Assembly: GCF_014839805.1 (NCBI RefSeq)
Contig: NC_051131.1
Span: 5,940,913-6,004,912 of the forward strand
Direction: 5' to 3'
DNA length: 64,000 bases
DNA from: Manduca sexta
Taxonomy: Eukaryota; Arthropoda; Insecta; Lepidoptera; Sphingidae
Below are positions 13,216 through 26,700 of this stretch, piece by piece; the first letter of the stretch is position 1; every line of letters starts with the position of its first letter. The position numbers and the translations under genes are program-made. The notes beneath the pieces are model-generated. The model was not told where the DNA came from, searched no databases, and saw nothing but the letters and a program-made list of their open reading frames with translations.

Positions 13216-13308
13216 CCTTCGATAGCTCAGTTGGTAGAGCGGTGGACTGTAGAGGGAATATTTAACGCTGATATCCATAGGTCGCTGGTTCAAATCCGGC
13301 TCGAAGGA
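13216..13308 (+). tRNA. tRNA-Tyr(GTA), with a 20-nt intron
   Basis: A complete cloverleaf is readable. The acceptor stem CCTTCGA (13216-13222) pairs with TCGAAGG (13301-13307), with A as discriminator. The D arm is TAGCTCAGTTGGTAGAGC and the T arm holds GGTTCAAATCC (box B). The anticodon is GTA at 13249-13251. The anticodon stem closes only if about 20 bases (13253-13272) are removed one base 3' of the anticodon, the canonical eukaryotic intron position; nuclear tRNA-Tyr genes typically carry such an intron. The mature length is 73 nt. The intron borders are ambiguous by two bases because of an ATAT repeat. Confidence 0.95.
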
Positions 13309-13314
13309 TTTTTT
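13309..13314 (+). terminator. RNA polymerase III terminator of tRNA-Tyr
   Basis: A run of six T residues begins directly after the discriminator base. This is the standard pol III termination signal and supports an intact tRNA gene. Confidence 0.85.
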
Positions 13315-13319
13315 GCTCT

Positions 13320-15030
13320 GTACATTTAAAAGTTACTTTGTTAACATTTTAATTTATGTGGACAATTTCAATAGCAGTCTAGATAACATGTAGGGTGCAC
13401 CTATATTATAGGTGATGGGTTACTTCAACCACTTTTAATTAAAAATAATTTAGTTACCTAATTTACCGGTACCGGATTTATTGGTAGGTTACCGATAATA
13501 AATTATAAAACTTTATTAGCTTTGTTAGGACCCTTTTCACTAAAAAAATATTTGTATTTTGTATTACGTATTACTTCTTTGAATTTAGATAACTAAATAA
13601 TAGTTAATTACAATTGATTATTGTAATACGAATAACAATTTCATGGAATTGTTTTATTCAGTTACCAGAGCTCATTCACACTAAAGTGTCCGCCTTCAAA
13701 ACAAATATGCACAATGACCCACACTTTTCACGACTGTTGCACGCAGCACCCTGCATTAATGCAGCGAGCCTTTTCTTTCAGCAAAGGCCGGTGAACGCGC
13801 GCCCTGGATCCACACCGCGACTCGCGAGGACTATTCACGCAAATAAACACAGCTTTAAGCTACCCCTGCCATAATACACAAACTGAGAGAATAGGGACTT
13901 ATTTGTTTCTAAAGGGATAGGTACATCAAAACATATTTATAATTAAAGTATGAAAAAAAATCTTTTCTTATGAGTACAGAGGGTTGTGATTGAACGGGGT
14001 GGATACAGGATTAATTTTCTTTTTTTTTATTTTACAAAGAACTATTACTTATGTAAGATTTGTTTATACAGAGATATTTTGACATAGCGCTACTATAGGA
14101 ATCCAGATATTCCTCTTTACCTGTTAACATTTTGCCAAAAATCCTGGTTTACTTTACTGATATTTTGAAAATTCTGTAGGTAATTTAGTACGGATGTGGT
14201 GTGTGTAATTTTGTCTGAAAGTTTGATGTTACCGCTCCGACAAATACTCTTCGTGTAATAGTAGTGGCCTTAGGGTATTTAAAATGTAATTAATGCAATG
14301 CAAGTATAACCTTGTATATAATTATGTAACTAGTTTTTCTCGCGATTCTACCCACGTTAAAATCCTTTCTCAGGATAAAAAGTTGCCTTTAACAGGCAAG
14401 GAACCAGTGGCTCCTCATAAAAAAAATGTTAGGAGTGGATTTAGATAAGCGCATTGAAACATAAATATGTATCTACTCTTAATTTTTCATAAATTGTCAT
14501 AAGTATAAGATTATTAATTTAAAATTTCTTTGGATTGGAATTTCATGCGCTAAGTTGAGATGGCTACCAAAGTTTTTAGTGTCCTTATTCATATAGCGTC
14601 CTAGATCTAGACTAGATATCTCTTGATTGACGCGACTCGTAAAGAGTATGACTATACCGGGAGGAATCAATTCTTTAGTACGTCGGAAAGCCCACTGACA
14701 GCAAAAAATACCACAGTTTTAAGTCTAAACTGTTAGGTAAGGTAACTAAGTAAAAGATAGCATTATATGAAAGATCACCATGCCGATCATCAGGACGCCA
14801 ACGCGCAAATGTCTCTGACGGGAGTGTTTCTGACGCCGCAATCTGTATGTTTATAATAGGTACTAATACGGTAGGTATTATAATGGTATCCCTGTTTGTA
14901 AATCTGAACGGAGTCAAACTTTTAATCGCGACTTCTTTTAGATAGGTATATAATCCTAATAAATAGCTTTATACCTAAGTCTACATTTTGTTTTGAGTAA
15001 AAAAATATATTACAGAGGCTAAGTAAGTGT
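13320..15030. other. Intergenic sequence, no gene seen
   Basis: AT-rich, without a convincing exon. An open frame at 13614-13874 has no recognisable domain and no splice context. Confidence 0.4.
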
Positions 15031-15032
15031 TG

Positions 15033-15480
15033 CTCATAGCTTCATCCGTGTTAAAAGCTTTTCCCCCTACCGTAAAATACCTTAGCGATTCATAGCGCTA
15101 ACTGCACGACGCCAGCGCCACCCATTTAAAAGAATCTGATTTAAAAAATCCCATAATTTCCTTTGGCAGCAAATTACCAGGATAAAAAGTAGCCTATATT
15201 GTAATCCATGATACGGTCTATCTCTGTGGCAAATTTCATCTAAATCCAATTACTTCCACAAGCATAATTACAAACATCCAAATACCTTCATAAATTCTCT
15301 AATTTATAATATTAGTAAGATTTTATTAAATGTAGGTCACAGCTTGATAGGTAATAATAGGTCTTCGCGGGAGATCCTTGGTTTATCCTTGTACCAAATT
15401 TTATTCAAATCCAAACAACGATTACTTTTAACAAACATTCAAACATTTCGACAGACATTCGTGTATATATTATTAGTAGA
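15033..15480. repeat. Interspersed repeat copies
   Basis: Contains acgacgccagcgccaccc, gcaaattaccaggataaaaa, gtagcctatattgtaatcc and a tataatattagtaaga end. A closely parallel copy lies at 33195-33480. A second, shorter related piece follows to about 15480, ending tattattagtagatg. Both belong to a family of short lepidopteran elements with a TATAATATTAGTA-type terminus. No coding capacity. Confidence 0.55.
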
Positions 15481-15559
15481 TGCAAATCACCAAAAACACG
15501 CTTAGTACAAATCAATACATGTAGTGTATGAACACTTTAAGTTATGAAACTTAAAGCAT

Positions 15560-15735
15560 TAACCTTTGTCGGCTCTTATTTCTCCACTGATGCAGTGCTT
15601 TCAGCGACGCTCTGGTATGGTCCTGGCGTGTTAATCTTGAGATCCCAGAGCTCCACCAAGATGCAGATGGAGTGAAACATGGGGGTTTTTAGTCGATAAA
15701 AATCCAGCATACACTGCTTACCACTAGTTGGTGGG
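15560..15735. repeat. Lepidopteran repeat fragment
   Basis: The phrase gagtgaaacatgggggtttt then tagtcgataaaaatccagc resembles a common lepidopteran repeat with a 'GGGGGTTTTTAGTC' core. No ORF or internal promoter was identified. Confidence 0.4.
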
Positions 15736-16216
15736 AATGAGAAAAAAAGGTACCGAGCCTAACTTTATAGCACTTTTCGAGGGTAACTGGAACTCATTGC
15801 ATTGAATTTTTATTGAACTTGTCTTAAATGTGTACAAGTCTTAATAATTTATTCAAAAAATATTCATATATCATATCACATTTTAGACAAATTCAATTCC
15901 AAGGTATGAGGGATAAGTCACTCGTATTACTATTACTTCCAGATAGCAAGTCTCTCGTATATGATACTCCATTAGGGTATGTGTCATGTCCAGTTTTGCT
16001 GGCATTATGAAACCGCGTCTGTCTCAGACGCAACACAGTTCAGTGCCGTGTAGTGCTGTAATCAAACTTGGTATGCTACTGTTTATGGGCACCCATAGTG
16101 CTTATCTATTGGAGCAACGTGCTCGTTATATTATTGTTTGAAAAGGATGAATTTGGAGACTGAGATTATACCATTCAGTGATCATTCACCTTAAACTGCA
16201 AATTCATTACAATTAT

Positions 16217-16367
16217 AAAAATGTAAACAAACATTTTCGACAATTCTTTTACAGCTTAAACAGTACCTCAAAAACAGACATGTATTTGTATTCAATTCTC
16301 TTTATTCATTTTCACATCTTGATATTCAAAACAATCATGTAAATAACACATGTTTGTTTACATTTTT
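16217..16367. repeat. 18-bp perfect inverted repeat, 151 bp end to end
   Basis: AAAAATGTAAACAAACAT at 16217-16234 is the exact reverse complement of 16350-16367. The structure could be a small MITE or a long hairpin. The arms contain TGTTTAC, a forkhead-type binding core. I could not identify a clear target-site duplication. Confidence 0.5.
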
Positions 16368-16369
16368 TG

Positions 16370-17330
16370 CAAGTTCTACTGAAATTAAAATATAAGACAG
16401 AAAGCTGCAGGATTGCGAGATACGCTACAGGAATTTATGAACCTAAAGGAGCCATGTTTTACTATCATGGACTTTTTCCTTGTATTTTTAACATTCACTA
16501 GAGGTCACTACAGGGGAAAATAATCTGTCTCAACTGAACAAACTCGTTTATGGTTTTTCATTGATTTAGAACTCGGATAAACATCGTAACGAATTTATTT
16601 ACATAACATTTCGGTCAGTCCTCTTGGCACCGCTGAGCTGTGACCTATCGAATTATCTTTATTAATTCAAAAAACTGATATGACCTTACATTATACAGCT
16701 GTTTCCTATCAATTTACTTTTTACATTGTGTGAAGTTTATCACTGTTAAAATCACACACATGCTCACATTATTAAAGTTCATAGTCTTTGTTGGAAATAA
16801 TAGGTACCCCACAACTATATAAGCTTCCCAAGAAACACTGAGGAAATGAGGGTTGTTTTATACAATCACAATGTGTAGTAATGAGGTGATGGATGAACTT
16901 ATGAATAAGTACAGAGTAGCAGATTACAGTTGCGGATTGACAAGAGTTCACATTTCCAGCTTAACATGTATAATAACTTAACAGTAGAGCAAATACAGGC
17001 TTGCGTGAAGTATTCTAGTCACGATTACTTAATTAACAATCTTTACAATAAAATCTTGTATTCATTCGACGCACTATACGCGAGCAGCAAATCACACGGC
17101 ATCACATGGCACATGTGATGATACGCACACTCCACGACTGCTGACGATAAATAAAAAACGTTCACTAATATTTTAACTTTTTTAATAGGGATAACTTATA
17201 TAATATGCAAGGGACAGTCCCAAGGGTTCCTCTCTAGTGATAAAAGGATAAAACCATCACTCACAAATGGAGAATCACATTTTATCACCCGCTCAATAAA
17301 TACGGTCAACAGTAAGCATAATCTTAAACA
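16370..17330. other. TLK 3' flank, no gene seen
   Basis: AT-rich sequence downstream of the TLK polyadenylation signal. A 62-codon frame at 16930-17118 has no recognisable feature. Confidence 0.4.
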
Positions 17331-17332
17331 AT

Positions 17333-17338
17333 TTTATT
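17333..17338 (-). terminator. Candidate TLK polyadenylation signal (AATAAA)
   Basis: AATAAA on the minus strand, about 175 bases downstream of the TLK stop codon. It is a canonical signal at a plausible distance, implying a short 3' UTR that ends near 17.31 kb. Confidence 0.55.
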
Positions 17339-17511
17339 CCGTAAATGATATTTTAGTCATTTTACAAGTTGTATGTTCAACCGACAAGTTTGAAAGTATA
17401 AGTGTCGCGCACACGAGTGGTTCCGTCGGTCCGCCGCGCCGCACCGCCGCGCCGCCAGCCGCGCCGCGCCCGTCACTGCGCCGCCGGGTGGCGCGGGCGG
17501 CGGAGGCGCGG

Positions 17512-17730
17512 CTAGGAGCTGGACCCCGCGCCGAACATGTTGGAGCTGAAGGCGGCCGCGCCCCCGCCCGCGCCCGCGCTCCCCGCGCCGCCTGCGCCCG
17601 CGCCGCCGCCCGCGCCCGCGCCTGCGCCGCGCGACTTGGGCATGGGCGGCTGCAGGTACTCGTGCCGCGCCAGCCCGAACACGTCGATGCGCTCCTCCTT
17701 GCGGTACGCCAGGCACGCGCGGATAAAACT
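17512..17730 (-). CDS. Tlk: TLK exon 16 (terminal): end of kinase domain and Gly/Ala tail
   Basis: Acceptor gttgtggcag|AGTTTTATCC. It encodes [20 protein letters not shown], then [15 protein letters not shown], matching the conserved TLK C-lobe end (CLAYRKEDR in vertebrates). A low-complexity tail of about 40 residues follows, made almost only of Gly, Ala and Ser, ending [12 protein letters not shown] and TAG. The tail DNA is extremely GC-rich compared with the locus. Overlapping ORFs on both strands are shadows of this composition. Confidence 0.9.
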   Translation of the reverse strand, partial: SFIRACLAYRKEERIDVFGLARHEYLQPPMPKSRGAGAGAGGGAGAGGAGSAGAGGGAAAFSSNMFGAGSSS

Positions 17731-20700
17731 CTGCCACAACACACAATTACGTTAATAACCTCTTCAACAATCCCTCTGCACTATAATTATCTACTGAGTG
17801 CTTGTGAATTACTTTCTTGGTTTAAAAATCCTGAACCAGTCTTATTTTGGATGAGACTATCAGTATGACTTTTTGTTTGGGATTGGGTGCTGTAGACAGA
17901 TTAATAATTACCACATTAAAACTTTCCAATATAATAATATGTAAGACATGTGGCACCAAACCCGTGTTGGAGTGCGATCATGTTTGGAGAATAATAATCA
18001 TAATTCATGAACACTGCTCAAGGCACTTACTTGGAGCATTAATTACGTTTATCACAACATAACAATTATTATACGAAAACTTTAAAAGAAATGGATGTTG
18101 TATATAAAGTAAACTAGGCCATCCGTTCCCATGTTTGCTGAGGACCATCATATCAATCAAATAACCAAGTTCAAATTAGTTACAAACGCAACAAAATTCA
18201 ATTGTATCTTAAATCACCATGCCATAAATGTTGATGTTACATAAAGTTCCCTATGATTTCAAAGTGAGAAAGCAAAATATTGCCAAATCAACTGCATTGA
18301 CAATTATTACTAGCCGACACACCTATTCCCATTTGCTATAAAAGATACTTCATACTTTGTTTCAATATCACTTCTCCAGATCGGATTACGTTAGGTTATA
18401 TAAAGACATCTATTTATAAAACAAAAAGATATTTTTCTGCAACATCTAGAGAAGCGTGTTGCGTTTCAACTTGTGAAGAATATGAAAAATAATATGAAAT
18501 TGTATTGATTTTTGTTCACATAATGGTTATCGCCACGTCTGCCCATACGCAATAGATTACTATTGCGTACATAGTATTAACCATGAAGAACTATAAATTA
18601 CAAATATACATGGCACTGGTGATTATCGCCCTAAGAGACTGAATGTTTTTTAATACCTAGTTCCAATGTTTTTATTCTTATATATAAGTCAATCTAAACC
18701 AAAGTGACACACCTTAGCCTCGTTACTGACTGTGGGTTTGTTAGCAAACTGTACTTCGGTCGCTTTCAATATGGTGTTCTCCTCCAGTATCGTCGCTTGA
18801 CTCTGATTGTGCCCGAAAGGCTTCTTGCCATATAAACACTGGTAAAAGATCACACCGACGCTCCACACGTCCACCTTGCTACTTATCTTTGGTGGGTTTT
18901 TACCGACGACAAAACATTCCGGCGGCAGATACCTAAAAATAAACTTTAACTTTAAATATATTCAAATTTATTTTGAAATACGTAGCATACTGTCTCTGTC
19001 ACGCTTGTAGCCCTCAGAGTTTGGACAGTTACCAATTTAATTTCCTCTATAAATGTGGAAATAGTTGGTGAGCCTACCATCAGTATTCCAGATGGGGTTC
19101 AAGAGAGGATTAAACACAGAATAGTCCAGGTTTACAGCTGAAGTGGCCTCCCACTAGCAAATGACGTGAAATATTATTTTCACAACAATTCACTGAGTGC
19201 AATACACTAAAATATGGTGCACTGTATTCACCACGTATATCAGAAACTCGTTAAAATTTCATGTAAAACTTATTTGTTTACAGTTAGTAGATCACAAGTT
19301 TTGAGTACTGGTAGAGGAGAACAGAAGACGTCTACTGCATGAATGGTTGGCTCGACCAGAACACTATCATTGTCTCACAGAAAAAGACATGAAGTAATAG
19401 TGCTTCCCATTTTGCGTATGATTTACAGAGGTCAAAGCAAACCCCTTCCTCTTCCTGTTCCTTTTCCTATTAAAAATATGGTCAGTGCATCTGTTTCTTC
19501 TGTTATGCCAGTATTTAGGTATTTGAGAGCAATATCAGTCTGTTTACGGACCTATACCATAAATAGTACTCACCAATAAGTACCCGCCCCTTGGCTAGTG
19601 AGATCCATGCCATGGTCCGGATTGTAGTTCTCCTCGTCCATCACCTTGGAGAGGCCAAAGTCCGTGATTTTGATCTCGCCGCAGACATTGCCCTCCGTGA
19701 GTAGTATGTTGCCCGGCTTCAGATCGTAATGTATGACGGGCGGTTTGATCTCGTTGAGGTACTTCAACGCGGACACCACTTGCATTACGATCGAACGGGC
19801 CTCACGCTCGGGGATAGTCTTATGCTGAAATATTAAATTTTGTTGTCTACAAACAAACTAATTAATAGATTGTGAGGCCGCAAATCTATATAACATTGCC
19901 GCTGTAAACCACATAAAAATTACTCATGGTGGAACAAACAAAAGTTATCGCCATGCAGGGGACTGTTACTAAAACCATGTCAAACAGTTAGCTTGTTAGT
20001 AGCTTCTTAATAAAATTTAATGTTATATTATCTTTAATTCTCGTTTTTGTCTTTATGCTTGTGAATTATAAATAAACGTACAAAAATCATGATTTCCGGC
20101 ATTATGTTAAAAAAAATCCTCATTAGGTAGTTTGCATTTATAGACATAAAATCGCAATACAGCAATTCAGTTACGTAAAATAATGATCTTAACAAAGGTC
20201 TTTTTATTAAATTATTATAAGTCCTTTTTTGCATGGGACAACCTTGACATGTTTATTTATGAACAAATGACTATAATCATTGAAATGTAACCAATCTTTT
20301 TACTGCTCAGAAAAGGCAAACGCACTTAGCAAATAGATACATAAAAGTAATTGTATTCATTTAAGAGCTTTTGTAGTTTTTTTTTTGCTTTCTGCACATC
20401 TAGTGTACAGTATCTTCACATTTTAAATTTCATACGACTTCTTAGACAAATAATCCAAAAAAAATTTGTTCATTTTTGTTGGACAAGAATTCTCATTCAC
20501 CGCCAGCACGCTAATTAATAATAGAAGTAATAATAAAAGCGTGTTCAAAAAATAGCGAAATGCCAATCAGTCCTGGCTGCTAAACTATTGATTTGTCGAT
20601 CGCAAAAGAAAACAATCAACTGCAGACACTAAACTAATCCATTGCGACATGTATCAAATTTATAAAATTTATAATTTTGGTTATTTCATTTGTCATCCGT

Positions 20701-23700
20701 AGTCAATATTTTTTTAAACATACAATATGCTACACCTTTTTCATCAAATCCATTACTAATATACTGTTATGCCATGCCTAAAGTCTTTTATTGACGAATT
20801 TAGGACATTTAGACCATTGATCACCATTTCACCAAAACTGCACCTTTTTTGGTCTGATCGACATTTTTTCCATGAAAGTGTAAATCGAAACTTAATAAAC
20901 AAAACACATACCTGTTTAAGATAAAAATCGAGATCATGTCCATTACAGTATTCTAGAACTGTACAAAATGAATTTCCATCTATTTCAAATACATCATATA
21001 ACTTGACTATGCGAGGGTGGTCTAGCGCCTTGTGGATATTGTACTCCCGCAACGCATGCCTGAAACGAACATCCGAGAATAGGTTACGTTTAGTGTCACA
21101 ATTTGATAAAAAAAATATTTAAGCGTTTGCTTGGAGTCTATAAGAGAAGTAGCTTAATTAGTCACAGTTCATCATCAAATAAAATATAACCATCAAATAA
21201 ATTCAAACTTGACTAAATATAAATGTGAAACAATTGACCAATTTTATTGTGTAATATTTAATTAGATTTGTTGAAATTTATCCTATGAATAACTTTTATT
21301 AAAATATGATTTTAACATCAGTCCTTTCAGAGACGCACATAGGCATTTCTTTTAATTTACCACATTATGACTAATGAGTTTTTATGCGCATTATGATAAA
21401 TAGTACGAAATAAAAAATCTGTTCCCACAGGTCGCGTCGGCTAGGTTAGGTTACCTTTTAGGCGTAGTTTATGTTCAGCAGCGGACATTGTGAGTGATGA
21501 TAATAAAAATTATAATTACTGTGGTCAATTATGGCTACTTCAGTTAAAATTAGTTTTCCTAACCTGCCACTTCTTTGTTTCTTTTATAAGTAAAAAATAA
21601 TTAACTTATAATCGCTTAGTACAACTTTCTATCGTAATTTTTCAAAAATGATAGGTTAGAAAATGCTTTGTATTATTACAAAAAGTCTAAATACATTTCC
21701 TGTTACATTAAACTATATTTAATACATTAACTCTATATTAAAGCTGTTTTGCAAAATCAAATTGATAAAAAATAAACAAAATGCATGCACTAAGCTAACA
21801 CTCATTATCCAAGGCAAACTTTCAAGGTTCTTTGAATAATCACAAGATATGTTTTTCTACATTTTGAGTAATAATAAAATAAATTTCATTAAGATCTTTA
21901 TTATAATCGTTGCGTATAATTAGCGGTCAGATGATTCCATACAATGTCCTGTTGTATGAATTATGCTATACAATATTTAGAAAAGTTCACTCGCCACATA
22001 CTCTTATCTAGTTATCCGATATTATCTACCGCATCGAGAGATATTAAATGTTTCTCATACAACAATATCCAAACACACAATTTGAAATAAATTTTAACAT
22101 GATTTTGTATTTGTATAGGCAATTTGTATGAATCATATTCATGCGACCATTTATAAATTAATTTATTGACGTCATCAAATACAACATAAATTGGTATGTT
22201 GTACTAAATGTGTCCTTGCCAACAATGTCAAAATTATGTTTAACCAAAGTATTAATAGATAAAATATAATAAACAAGATGTCGTATTTGTCATCGTACAC
22301 GACTCACTTGATATAGTTGGCCTTCTTATCTTCCTTCCAGTCTTTATTTAGTTGGTGGACTTTGCAAGCCGTGTAACGTTGTTCCCGAAGGTCGAACGCT
22401 TTGTGGACCTCGCTAAAACCACCCTTACCGAGTAGCATCAGCAAGAGATACCTGCAAGAACAGTGAATATGAGCACCAATTGTAATACAATGGCAACTCT
22501 GCCAAACTCTAAAGTTACATGTAACTAAATGTAATAGTGGTTAATGTAAAATTTATTTAATAACAAGTGCTATGAGAATTTCCAACTTGTAGCAAGTAAT
22601 CTATTGTAAAATAATGTTATAAATATCAACTCAGCTCCATTTTATTATTGTAATTTTCAGCACAGCACACAACTATATAAATTATACTCAAAAACAGCAC
22701 AAAATTGTTACAAAAACTGTAATACATAAATGTTAAAAAAATAATAACCTTTCTGAGAGTACAGGATGCTGTGAGAACCGACTCTGGTCTTCATTGTGTA
22801 TCCGTTTTAGTTCCCTAATGTGAAGATTTCTTTCCCTTTCTAACTTTTCCATTTCTAGCTGCAAATCTGCATCCTCTTTTTTAAGTGCACTCTGTCTTAA
22901 CTGTAATAAATGTTTATATTTTAAAAAAATACCCTGCAAATACAAGTAGTAAAATATATTATTGACATGTTGGGTTTGTTTCCTTTATTTCTGAGAGCCG
23001 GAATTTTTGCGGTTACTTTGTATGCATACTGCATTAAAACTTTTATGTAAATTCAATTCATTCATAGTGAATACAAGAATTATAAACTGAGGATTATCAT
23101 GCAATTTGAAGAGATACTAAGACAATGCCAGTATTGGCCAGTCTAGTATAATAATAATAGCAAATGCTATGCTTCCGGCCAATATAGTTATTTATTTATA
23201 ATATAAGGTTGGTAGTGGAGTGTGTCTGACCTTGAGAATCTCATCGGCCTCGTAGTACTCCTGGTAGGTCATGCTGGGCAGCGGGTCGGGCTTGAGGAAG
23301 GTGGGTGCGTCGGTGCCGTTGTGCAGCGGCGAGGGCTGCGGCGTGGCGGGCGCGGCGCTGGAAGTGCGCTTGCCGCGCCCGCCGCCGCCCTCGCTGTTGA
23401 CGGGCCGCTTTTTGATCAACAATTTTTTCTGCCTGTCGATCTCCTCTTTTTCCGCCGTTATTTCCTCTTGCCGCCTGATTGGTGCGTAAAATGTTATCAC
23501 TATTAAGTAATTTAAAGTTTACAAAATAAAATATTTCATGTCCCGGGCTAAGTATGTTGTATCATTGTAAAACCTCTGGGTACTGATTTTATTCTTAAAT
23601 GATTTAAATCAGTATTTTAATTTTTGCATGTGCTGTTTTGCAATCATTCTAATATTAAATGACCAACACAAGAAGAGTGTTAATTCCTTATTAATTCTTG

Positions 23701-26700
23701 TAAATATGTTAGATGGTTATAATTTGTATAAACAATTTTAAGATGTGTTTATGAAAAATAATAAGGGACAACATTAATCAAAATGTTTCTCACATTAATC
23801 AGCACTATCACACTGGATCATCATCCTTTCCAAATAAATTCATGATAGATTTGCCTTAGGTTTTACTACAGCAGTTTGCTTGTTATCCTCCAACTTAAGG
23901 GTATCAAATTCCAATTGATATTATAAAGTTATTAAGTGTTGCCCGATTTGGGATTTGAACCCAGAACTTTGATCCGCACAGCCTGTATACACTGCCACTA
24001 ATGCCATTTTATTGTGCACTTACCTTGTGAGTTCCTGAAATGCATATCCATCAGTCCAATTCTCCTGGAAGGTGGCGCCGACCCGTTGCGTCACAAATTG
24101 TCCCAGCCTCAGTCTGTTCTGCATACACCGTTGCCTCGCTTCTTTCTTTTCAATTGTGCTTTTCTCATTCAACAATTTCTTAACCACTTCTATACATTTG
24201 TTAATGTGTGACTTATGTTGTTCTATAACCTAAAATTGCATTATGTTCATATCAAGCATTCTTAAACAATGTATATCATACAAAAGATGTAATCATTAAC
24301 CTTGCTCTGCGCTTGCACTTGATGCTTTAATTCTTCATTAGTCCTCGTTAATTCCTCTATTTTATTATTTCTTAGTTCTAAGTCAGACGATGCTTGAGTT
24401 TCTAACTCTTGTATCCTCTGACATGTCAGTTCTGTCTGAACCTGTAATATTTTATTTCATCATTTTTATGCTACAAAATTGTGTCACATTAAAAACAGGT
24501 ACTTTGTTATTAAAGTGGAATTGGATAATAAGTACCTGTTTAACAGTAGTGTGGGGTCTTTGCTGAGATGCTGTATGCAACGCGGAAGGTGACGGTGGGT
24601 ACTGAAAAACATGTTGTGAAAATCTTTTATGCCTTTTCAATTCTATTAGTTATATATATAAATGAATTATATTATTCTATTCTTTTACCATTATATTTAT
24701 TTTAAATAGGCTCAATACACAATTCAAATAATATTCATAAAAGTAAAGTACCATAGGATAATTAGCTCCCTGGGGTGAAGGAGATTTGGCGCCAGTGTGT
24801 CTCACAGGACTTGACGAGGGATGCTTGGAGAAGTACTCCCGGATATTCTTGTCTGGATTGTGCCTTTGTTTCCCACCACCACCTCCCACACCTTCATCTC
24901 CTGAAATATATAGAATAACAACAATGTTAATCCTATGTCATGCTGTAAAAATTACTATATACATTATTTATATTAACTATAAACTATCTTTTTCAATATT
25001 TACATCATAATCATATAATATATTAAATAACAATTATTTATGAAATTATAGATGAAATAACCTTTTCGTTTCCTTTTCTTCTCAGGCACAGCTATAGTAG
25101 GAGTAGCACCACCGGGTGGCACCAGCCCCACACCCGGTCCTGCAGTTGAGCCTCGCATAGCTGCAGACTTTTCCGGAGTTAAAGCATCAACTTCTTTATC
25201 ACTATGAGATGACCCTGGAAATGGGAATATAAAACTAAGTCGAACAATCAAACACAATTGGTTTACATTTATTATGTTCACTTTTTTTATAATTGTTATA
25301 ATATATTTGATTTGTTTACATTAACTATTATTGTACCTCATGAGACAAACATAAGAGCCATGGTGGTCAAATCAAATTCAGGGATAGCATTATTCAATCT
25401 ACTTGTCTTTCCTTGGGTTTTAATTGAATGCTTAAGCCCTATGAGGTATCTACTGGCGAAAATGAAATGGATATTACTTGTGTAAAATACATCTATGAAT
25501 ACGGATTGATAAACTCACTTTTCGACAAGGAGCTCAGTAGGCCGACGTGGTTTATGATATCTCCGCTTTTATAGTCATGCATTGTGGCTCGCAATTACAG
25601 TCTTGTATCTCGGGATGAAAAGTGACACTTTCACGGTTCCTATCCGGCATCGTACACGACAATACGACGTCACAATTCTCGTTTATTGACAGTTTTTTTA
25701 CACCGATCGAGCCCTCCGGAGATCAAAAGTAAATACATCGCACGGCAACCAAAACCGGCTTACGAACGTTGAACACTTGGCGCACTGTTCACAAATCACC
25801 AGCTTTGACGGCACTTTCAGCACTATATCACAATTTACCTGTGCTCATATTGGAGTCCTGATTGTAAAGTGGTTGCCCCGTGTTGACAGTGGTTTGTGGT
25901 GCCATCTGAATTTGTGACCCAGCTGACATCTGTAAAGAAAGATGGCGTCTTTACATATGACTCGCCCAACTTTTGCACAAAAACGTTTGCTAACATTCAT
26001 TTCACAAACAACAACACTTATATACTCACAAATTACAAATCGAGAAGTGCATTCATATCAAATACTTTATTACTTTCTTTTAGTCCAAATAACCTAACTA
26101 GTTTGACAAGTTGTAAACGAAACGCCAGCCGCGACAATCGGATACGCATCCGCGGGGAGGGGCGCGGGGAACGTAGAGATCGTCACGAAGTTTGCTCCGA
26201 ATGTAATAATAATAACGACGGGCGAGGCGCCATTTTACAAGGATACAAGGCCGTAAGCATTGTTGAATCCAGTGAAAAAGTTTTTTACTTGCAATTGCCT
26301 AACTGAACAACGAGTATATGAATCAACTATAATCAGAATTTATCAACTACCTGGTACGAAAGAACGTCAGTTCGTTCGCATTCGCAAAACGACAGGTCAA
26401 CAGCCCGTGATTGCGATCGTGCTTGTTGACCAATTGAGTTTTTGCACAAACAAATACCAATGGAGGTGAAGCAAATGCGACGCTTTGAATATTTCTATAA
26501 GTATAACATGGTAAGTGTAACTATTTTTATAACCACTAACTAGAACTAGACAAAACGATGGACACGAAATCGACTTGACCGATTATTCCCGCAATGAGGT
26601 GGCACCGGCGGGTGGCGGGCGGCGTGCCACCGACCGCGGCGAATGAGTAGGTACGTGATATCGGCGCTCGTGCCCCACAACAAACTGCTTACTGGACGTG

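Noticed and set aside
17334..17868. Several overlapping ORFs on both strands at the TLK 3' end
   Set aside because: They are shadows of the GC-rich Gly/Ala-coding terminal exon in other frames.
22901..22933. Upstream in-frame extension of TLK exon 11
   Set aside because: The frame is open to another AG, but the extra residues ([11 protein letters not shown]) break the TLK alignment, and the acceptor at 22900 has a better context.
23222..23506. Plus-strand ORFs opposite TLK exon 10
   Set aside because: Antisense readings of a verified coding exon with GC-rich linker sequence.
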